12,615 bases of DNA from Stramenopiles sp. TOSAG23-3 (lineage: Eukaryota > Sar): the NCBI GenBank assembly GCA_900128585.1, contig LT642677.1, forward strand, positions 1 to 12,615, in the 5' to 3' direction. Numbering within the stretch: position 1 is the first letter of the stretch; the number at the start of each line of letters is the position of its first letter. The position numbers and the translations under genes were made by a program. Below, one piece after another: positions 7,890-12,615 of the stretch. The notes under the pieces were generated by a model. That model did not search any database, had not been told where the DNA came from, and worked only from the letters and a program-made list of their open reading frames with translations.

Positions 7890-8852
7890 TTACCGCCCCC
7901 CACCAACGTTCGTTGCGCTGGGAAAGCTCCACGGCGCGTCGCTCGAAGGGTCGTACTGAAGCAACTCGTAAAGCTCCTTTCGCACCATCATGTGCTCGTC
8001 GTTTGCCTCGGCCTCGAAGGTGCCGTCTTTCTGCAGCGTGTCGAGCGCCCCGTCCACCGCGCGCATGGCAATGCGGAACAGGCTCATCGGGTAAATGGTC
8101 ACGTCGTACCCCAACTCCCCGTACTCCTGCGCCGTCAAGTACGGGCTCACCCCGAACTCGGTCATGTTGGCCAGAAGAAACGGGTGCTCGTCCCCGCCGC
8201 TCCCCCCGTGGGAACTTTTTATCGCGTCCGCAACGTACGCAAACTCCTCCGCCGTTCGAAGGCCCTCGGGGAAGAGCATGTGGGCGCCGGCGTCCGCGTA
8301 CATCCGCAGGCGCTCCACCGTGTCGTCCACGGAGCCGTCCGCCACGCCGCGCGCATCCGTGCGGGCACAGACCACAAACCCGTCGTCCCGGGCCGAAGCC
8401 TGGACGGCGTCCGCGCACCGTTTCACCGTGACGGCAAAGTCGTCCGCAGGAACGAGCTCTTTCCCCTGCAAGTGACCGCATCGTTTTGGGAATACCTGGT
8501 CCTCAATGTGCAGCCCGGCGGCCCCCGCTCGAATGTACGCGTGCACGGTCGCCTCCGGGTCTGAAAACCCAGTGTCGGCGTCCGCCAATAGCGGAACCCC
8601 AGGGGAAACTGCGCTTGAAATGTTCCTAATTTTATATTCAAAATCCGTGCAAGCCATGACTCCCACGTCCGGGACACCCGTCAGAGCGCTCGTGCCCCCT
8701 CCCGATAAGTACAACCCTTGAAACCCTTTATTTACTGCCATGCGAGCAACGATGCCATCGAAACACCCGGGCAAAATCAAAGACCCGTCCGTCTTCCCTG
8801 CTGCCCGGCGAGAACGTAATAATGCACGGAACGCATTTCCTGGAGACGGCAT
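7890..8852 (-). CDS. prpB: 2-methylisocitrate lyase, bacterial PrpB type
   Basis: The enzyme should cleave 2-methylisocitrate to pyruvate and succinate, the last step of the methylcitrate cycle of propionate disposal. From ATG 8852 the protein has 320 residues, near the roughly 300 of bacterial PrpB. It opens MPSPGNAFRALL, matching the start of bacterial PrpB proteins. Landmarks, numbered from this Met, are YLSGGGTS (48-55), the metal-site motif DADTGF (91-96), the catalytic loop KRCGH (123-127), ARTDA (163-167), MLFPE (192-196) and LANMTEFG (227-234). KRCGH, MLFPE and TEFG point to methylisocitrate lyase, not plant-type carboxyphosphonoenolpyruvate mutase or isocitrate lyase. The frame is open 25 codons further, but that stretch starts with TTG, is AT-rich and contains the TATA-like box, so ATG 8852 is preferred. 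No clear targeting signal or SKL-type tail is seen. The gene is divergent to the carrier gene. Confidence 0.92.
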   Translation of the reverse strand: MPSPGNAFRALLRSRRAAGKTDGSLILPGCFDGIVARMAVNKGFQGLYLSGGGTSALTGVPDVGVMACTDFEYKIRNISSAVSPGVPLLADADTGFSDPEATVHAYIRAGAAGLHIEDQVFPKRCGHLQGKELVPADDFAVTVKRCADAVQASARDDGFVVCARTDARGVADGSVDDTVERLRMYADAGAHMLFPEGLRTAEEFAYVADAIKSSHGGSGGDEHPFLLANMTEFGVSPYLTAQEYGELGYDVTIYPMSLFRIAMRAVDGALDTLQKDGTFEAEANDEHMMVRKELYELLQYDPSSDAPWSFPSATNVGGGR

Positions 8853-8878
8853 GGACGGTGGGGTGCTGGACTTTAATT

Positions 8879-8887
8879 CTATATATA
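8879..8887 (-). promoter_or_regulatory. TATA-like box of the methylisocitrate lyase gene
   Basis: TATATATAG on the minus strand begins 35 bases upstream of ATG 8852. It implies a very short leader and argues against a start further upstream. Confidence 0.4.
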
Positions 8888-9381
8888 ATTGAGTAAATGC
8901 GAATGAACTAACAGCAGAAAATAACAATAGAACGAACGGTGTATTACTGATTATTCGATTGTTTTTTTTTAACAGATTTGTCAGGTCGGTTTGTGTGGCT
9001 TTCTTCTCATTCGTTTTCTATTTCATTAAACTCACTTCTTCCGCCGCCGCCCGATGGCTGCTGGGTGCTGGGTTCTTCTTTTCTTCTTTTTTTCTATAAA
9101 TAATAATATAATCACAACAACAAAATCTGCTGACTCGAAAAAAAATGGTCTTTTGCTGTTGTGTTGTTCTGGTAATTGTGGCTGGGTGGTGGTGGTGGTG
9201 TTTTCTCAGCAATTATTTTAAATTTTAGAAAGAAAGGTTTGAATCCAGAATCAATTTGTTATATCGTTTCTTTTTATTTATTTATCTGTATCCGTCTTTC
9301 TTTCTTTACATTTATTGGTTTTAATTAATGTGCACGCCACAAAGAAGAACATACAACTAATTTCTTTATCTTTATAAACAA

Positions 9382-9388
9382 TATATAG
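9382..9388 (+). promoter_or_regulatory. TATA-like box of the carrier gene
   Basis: TATATAG begins 43 bases upstream of ATG 9425 and is preceded by TTTATAAACAA. The similar box and spacing at the divergent lyase gene support a common promoter form, but AT-rich DNA makes chance likely. Confidence 0.4.
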
Positions 9389-9424
9389 CCGCCTCCACAA
9401 AAGGAGTCAGTATTAGAGCAAGCA

Positions 9425-10372
9425 ATGGCGGAGAAGAAACGGGGGCCAATACCCCCGCTGCACAACTTTATTTATTCCTCCGTTGCGGCATCGACGGCGG
9501 TCCTATTTACCAACCCAATAGATGTAGCAAAGACAAGGTTGCAGCTCCAAGGGATAGCGATGGAGCAGGGTACCCAAACGGCGGCAGGGCAGAGATTGTA
9601 CCGTGGTCCCTTGGACTGCATTGTGAAAACGGTTAGGGTGGAAGGGTTGACGGGGGCGCAGAGGGGGCTGACGACGGCGATCATTCGAGAAGCCGCCCTT
9701 AACTTTTTTCGAATTGGAATGTTCGAGCCAGTGCTGCGGTACTATCACCAAGAGGACACCCCGCCCCCCCTTTGGAAAAAGGTTGCGGCCGGCGTGACGA
9801 CAGGGAGCACCGCCGCGTTAGTGTGCAACCCGCTGGACCTGATGAAGACGAGGATGCAGGCGCAGGCCAGCGGGGCGAACGCTTCGGTGGGGTACCAACA
9901 CAAGTTTGCCGGCGTCTTGGACGGGTTTTCGATGGCAGTGAAGCAAGACGGGGTCCTGGGGTTGTGGAAGGGGGTGTCGCCGAGTCTGCTCCGGCTGGCC
10001 CTTGGAAGCTCGGCGCAGCTTGCGTCGTACAGTCACATTAAAGAGTATGCCTTGGCCAACGAGATCGCCAGCGACGGCCCCCTTCTTCACATTGGCACGA
10101 GCTTTGCGTCCGTCGTGTTCGGAGTGACGGCGATGAATCCCGTGGACGTCGTCCGGACTAGGCTATACAATCAGCAGTCCTCGGCCGGGTCGGGAGGGGA
10201 CCTCAAGTACCGCTCGGGGGTCGATGCGGCGTACAAGATTGCACGGTACGAAGGCCCGGGGGCATTCTTCAAAGGGTGGGGGGCCCATTACTTGCGGGGG
10301 GCGCCCCACGTGGCGCTCATTTTTGTTTTGCTGGAGCAGTTGAAGAAGCGCAGGCCCTTGGAGAAGGTGTAG
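9425..10372 (+). CDS. Mitochondrial carrier, OAC1/SLC25A34/35-like (oxaloacetate/dicarboxylate type)
   Basis: The 315-residue protein is a member of the mitochondrial carrier family in the inner membrane, with three tandem repeats of about 100 residues and six expected membrane helices. The three signature motifs are PIDVAKTRLQLQG (31-43), PLDLMKTRMQAQ (136-147) and PVDVVRTRLYNQ (239-250). Yeast Oac1 and animal SLC25A34/35 share landmarks such as VGYQHKFAGV (155-164), LGLWKG (178-183), LGSSAQLASYS (193-203) and the TRLYNQ ending of the third motif. This suggests transport of oxaloacetate or related dicarboxylates, isopropylmalate or sulfate; the true substrate is an inference. It is full length, with no cleavable presequence, as is usual in this family. 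The gene is divergent to the lyase and convergent with the helicase. Exchange of dicarboxylates would fit with neighbours that make succinate and pyruvate. Confidence 0.92.
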   Translation: MAEKKRGPIPPLHNFIYSSVAASTAVLFTNPIDVAKTRLQLQGIAMEQGTQTAAGQRLYRGPLDCIVKTVRVEGLTGAQRGLTTAIIREAALNFFRIGMFEPVLRYYHQEDTPPPLWKKVAAGVTTGSTAALVCNPLDLMKTRMQAQASGANASVGYQHKFAGVLDGFSMAVKQDGVLGLWKGVSPSLLRLALGSSAQLASYSHIKEYALANEIASDGPLLHIGTSFASVVFGVTAMNPVDVVRTRLYNQQSSAGSGGDLKYRSGVDAAYKIARYEGPGAFFKGWGAHYLRGAPHVALIFVLLEQLKKRRPLEKV

Positions 10373-10474
10373 GAGGAAGGGGGCGAGCTGGTCTCTCCCT
10401 GTGTGCAATGGGAAAAGAGGGGGGGTACTCTGTACTCTTAAATAAGAGCAATAACGTTAAAAAAATGTTTTTCA

Positions 10475-10480
10475 AATAAA
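10475..10480 (+). terminator. Possible polyadenylation signal AATAAA for the carrier gene
   Basis: AATAAA lies about 100 bases past the carrier stop and before the convergent helicase stop at 10528. Its place between two 3' ends is suitable for a real signal. Confidence 0.4.
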
Positions 10481-10527
10481 AAATTTCCGCGTAAAGACAT
10501 TGCACGCGTGTACGTTGAACCGCACCC

Positions 10528-12615
10528 TCACTTCACGGCCTTTCCCGCACTGCCCTTCGGCATGTTCACCCTCTTCCTCCCCCCCCATGTCCCTGCGCTT
10601 GTAGTAGTGCGGGGCAATCTCTTGCAGCCACTCCTCCTTGATCGGCGTGATCTGTCGAATGTACTCCTTCGAGGTGTACACCAGCTCGTGGTACACGAGC
10701 ATGTCCGCGGGCGTCTCCTCCGACCGGAACAAACTGCTGGAGGGGTGCACGCTGACAACGTGCTTGCTCTTCACCGTGCGGTACGTTCCATTCTTTTGAA
10801 ACTTTGCCGCGTTGAAGAAGAAGCCCGCGGTGATGCTCTTGGCGATGGCGATCGGGTTGGAGTTGCTCTTGACGCTTATCTCCACCCTGTCGCACATGGA
10901 GCGAAGCTGGGAGCGAATGTCCCGGGCCTTCTTCATGCTCTTGATCTGAATGAAGTTCTCGAAGCACCACGACTTGCTGCGGTTTGCCTGGACCCACTCG
11001 TTGTAGCAATTCAGCAGCAGGATGTGGTCGCCGTGCCCCCCCCCCGGCCGAACCTTTTCCGCGCGTTGTCGGCGTGGATCTTCTTGCCTTTCGGGCGAAA
11101 GAACACGCTGTTGGACACGTCCAGCATGGCCGCGATGGTGATGCACTCCTCCGTGCACTCGTACGCCTCGCTGGCGATCATCATCTTGGCCAGCTGCGGG
11201 TCGGACGGGAACTCGGCCATCTTTCGGCCGAGCCGCGTCAGCTCCCCCTTGTTGTTCAGGGCCCCCAGCGCGTACAGCTTCTCGAGGGCCCGCATAAGGG
11301 TCTCGGCGGGGGGGGCGTCCATAAAGTCAAAGTTGATAAGGTTGTTGATGCCGAGACCCTTGAGTAGCAGGATGACGCTGCACAGGTTGGTCCGTTGAAT
11401 CTCTGGCGTCGTGTTCTCTGGGAGCTCGTTCTCGTACGCCCATTTGGTGAACAGGCGAAAGGCTTTCCCCGCGCTCGTGCGCCCCGCCCGACCGCTCCGC
11501 TGGTTCGCTGCCGCCCTTGAAATGGGCGTCACGACCAAGCTCTCCATCCCCGTCCTTGGGTTGTAGCTCTTCTGTTTGCAAAACCCCGTGTCGATCACGT
11601 ACTTGATGCCGTCGATCGTCAGCGACGTTTCAGCAATGTTCGTCCCCAGGATTACCTTGCGCCCGCCGTTCGGCGGTGCTGGCAAAAATATCTTCGCCTG
11701 CTCCTCGCTCGGCAGCGACGAGTAGATGGGCAGGACGACCAGCTCCTTGATCCGAGACCCGAGGCCCTGCGTCCGTCGCCGGAGCTCCTCCGCCGCGTCT
11801 TCTATCTCCTGCTGCCCCGTGCAAAAGACCAGTATGTCGCCCTCGGGCTGGGTGACGTGTATCTGGAGCACCGTCACCACGACAGCGTCGAGGTAGTTCG
11901 CCTCCGGCTGCTTGCAGTACATCGTGTCGACGGCGAAGCGCCGGCCCGGTATGTTGAAAATCGGCGCGTTGTCAAAGTACCTGCTGAACTTTTTGGCGTC
12001 CAGGGTGGCGCTGGAAATGATGATCTTGATGTCGTCCCGAAACCTTGCAATGTCCTTGATCAGGCCAAAGAGCACGTCCGTGTGCAGCGTGCGCTCGTGC
12101 GCCTCGTCGATCATAATTGCTATGTAGTCCTTCAGGTCTGGGGTGTTCAGGAACTCCCGCAACAGCATCCCGTCGGTGAGGTACTTTATCACCGTCTTGT
12201 CGGACGTGCAGTCCTCGAAACGGATGGAGTACCCCACCTCTTTCCCTAACCGGACGCCCGCTTCCTCCGCGACCCGCGCGGCCACGCTCATGGCAGCCAC
12301 TCGCCTCGGCTGCGTGCAGGCCACTTTTCCTATTTTCGTGTACCCGACTTCGTGCAGGTACTGCGGAATTTGCGTCGTCTTCCCGCTCCCAGTCTCGGCG
12401 ACGACGACGATGCACTGGTGCTCCTGGATGGCCCGCAGGAGCGGCTCTCGCCAGGCGTATATTGGTAGCGATTTTCGAACTTCCCCGATCGATAGCGCGC
12501 GCTTCGGCAGTGGGGCGGCGGCGGGGCTGGGCCCCGGGGCCTTTTTCGCCTTTTTCATCCTCTCCCCGCTGCCGTCGACAAAGCCAATGTGCTCTTCGTG
12601 CAAAAATGTATTGTA
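10528..12615 (-). CDS. DHX16: DEAH-box pre-mRNA splicing helicase, DHX16/Prp2 orthologue (5' truncated by the window; two frame breaks)
   Basis: Prp2/DHX16 is an ATP-driven RNA helicase that activates the spliceosome before the first splicing step. Motifs seen, by window position, are ETGSGKT (Walker A, 12376-12399), TQPRR, TDGM, DEAH (12097-12108), SAT, and QRSGRAGR (motif VI, 11479-11502). Winged-helix, ratchet and OB-like parts follow: [15 protein letters not shown], then [40 protein letters not shown] and APHYYKRR. The reading frame is open to the window edge ([14 protein letters not shown]), which fits the stretch preceding the helicase core in DHX16, so several hundred N-terminal residues lie outside. 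The codon at 12601-12603 is TTG and not a true start. The frame changes at a G-run (11036-11045), where the first frame would stop at 11011, and probably again at a second G-run (10579-10586). With both shifts the protein ends [14 protein letters not shown] at 10528, like the MPK-GK tail of the family. Without the second it would run to 10472 with an atypical tail. Confidence 0.92.

Larger units (their letters stand above)
8853..9424. other. AT-rich divergent promoter region between lyase and carrier
   Basis: This 572-base spacer separates the divergent lyase (-) and carrier (+) genes. It has T-rich runs (8961-8968), a GGT microsatellite (about 9186-9201), and TTCTTT and TTTA repeats near 9078-9310. 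A TATA-like box lies close to each start. A GGTTTGAATCC string near 9235 recalls a tRNA T-loop, but no cloverleaf surrounds it. No gene is seen. Confidence 0.65.

Noticed and set aside
9018-9212. 64-codon minus-strand open frame with a poly-His run
   Set aside because: The His run comes from the GGT microsatellite and the rest is low complexity within the promoter region.
9233-9248. GGTTTGAATCC string resembling a tRNA T-loop (B box)
   Set aside because: No acceptor, D or anticodon stem can be paired around it, and the flanks are AT-rich simple sequence.
1-12615. Mobile element, CRISPR array or bacterial-style gene cluster
   Set aside because: No transposase, terminal inverted repeats, spaced palindromic repeats or operon spacing were seen. 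The repeats present are microsatellites or the armadillo coding repeat.

Overview
This 12.6 kb window looks like nuclear DNA of a compact, intron-poor microbial eukaryote (a protist). The evidence is a set of long uninterrupted genes with eukaryotic identities: a spliceosomal DEAH helicase, a mitochondrial carrier and a fungal-type homoaconitase. Two proteins also carry arginine-rich, mitochondria-like N-termini. There are no operons. GC-rich coding blocks alternate sharply with AT-rich, microsatellite-filled intergenic DNA. The lineage cannot be fixed from the sequence. Armadillo-repeat proteins like the one at the left edge are common in algal and stramenopile-type protists, whereas lysine synthesis through alpha-aminoadipate is best known from fungi, euglenids and some other protists.

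Layout from left to right. Positions 1-221 hold the 3' tail of an armadillo-type repeat gene (+) whose last repeat is damaged. Positions 567-2684 (-) encode homoaconitase. Positions 3387-4832 (-) encode an unrecognised two-cupin protein with a C-terminal beta-barrel-like domain. A 1.28 kb AT-rich divergent spacer follows, with a long polypyrimidine tract. Positions 6113-7687 (+) encode a mitochondrial-looking cyclic amidohydrolase of the dihydropyrimidinase/dihydroorotase group. Positions 7890-8852 (-) encode a bacterial-type 2-methylisocitrate lyase (PrpB-like). Positions 9425-10372 (+) encode a mitochondrial carrier of the OAC1/SLC25A34/35 type. Positions 10528-12615 (-) encode the helicase domain and C-terminus of a DHX16/Prp2 orthologue. 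That gene runs off the right edge and its reading frame is broken at two G-runs.

Four of the genes belong to mitochondrial-type carbon and nitrogen metabolism: lysine synthesis, propionate disposal through the methylcitrate cycle, cyclic amide hydrolysis and dicarboxylate transport. The lyase and the carrier are divergent and share a 572 bp promoter region with TATA-like boxes close to both starts. This may be chance clustering; nothing shows co-regulation directly.

No mobile element, CRISPR array, tRNA or rRNA was found. The points most worth a second look are the Lys-to-Glu change at the expected carboxylated lysine of the amidohydrolase, the cupin-cupin-barrel protein of unknown function, the two homopolymer frame breaks in the helicase, and the identical but decaying armadillo repeat.
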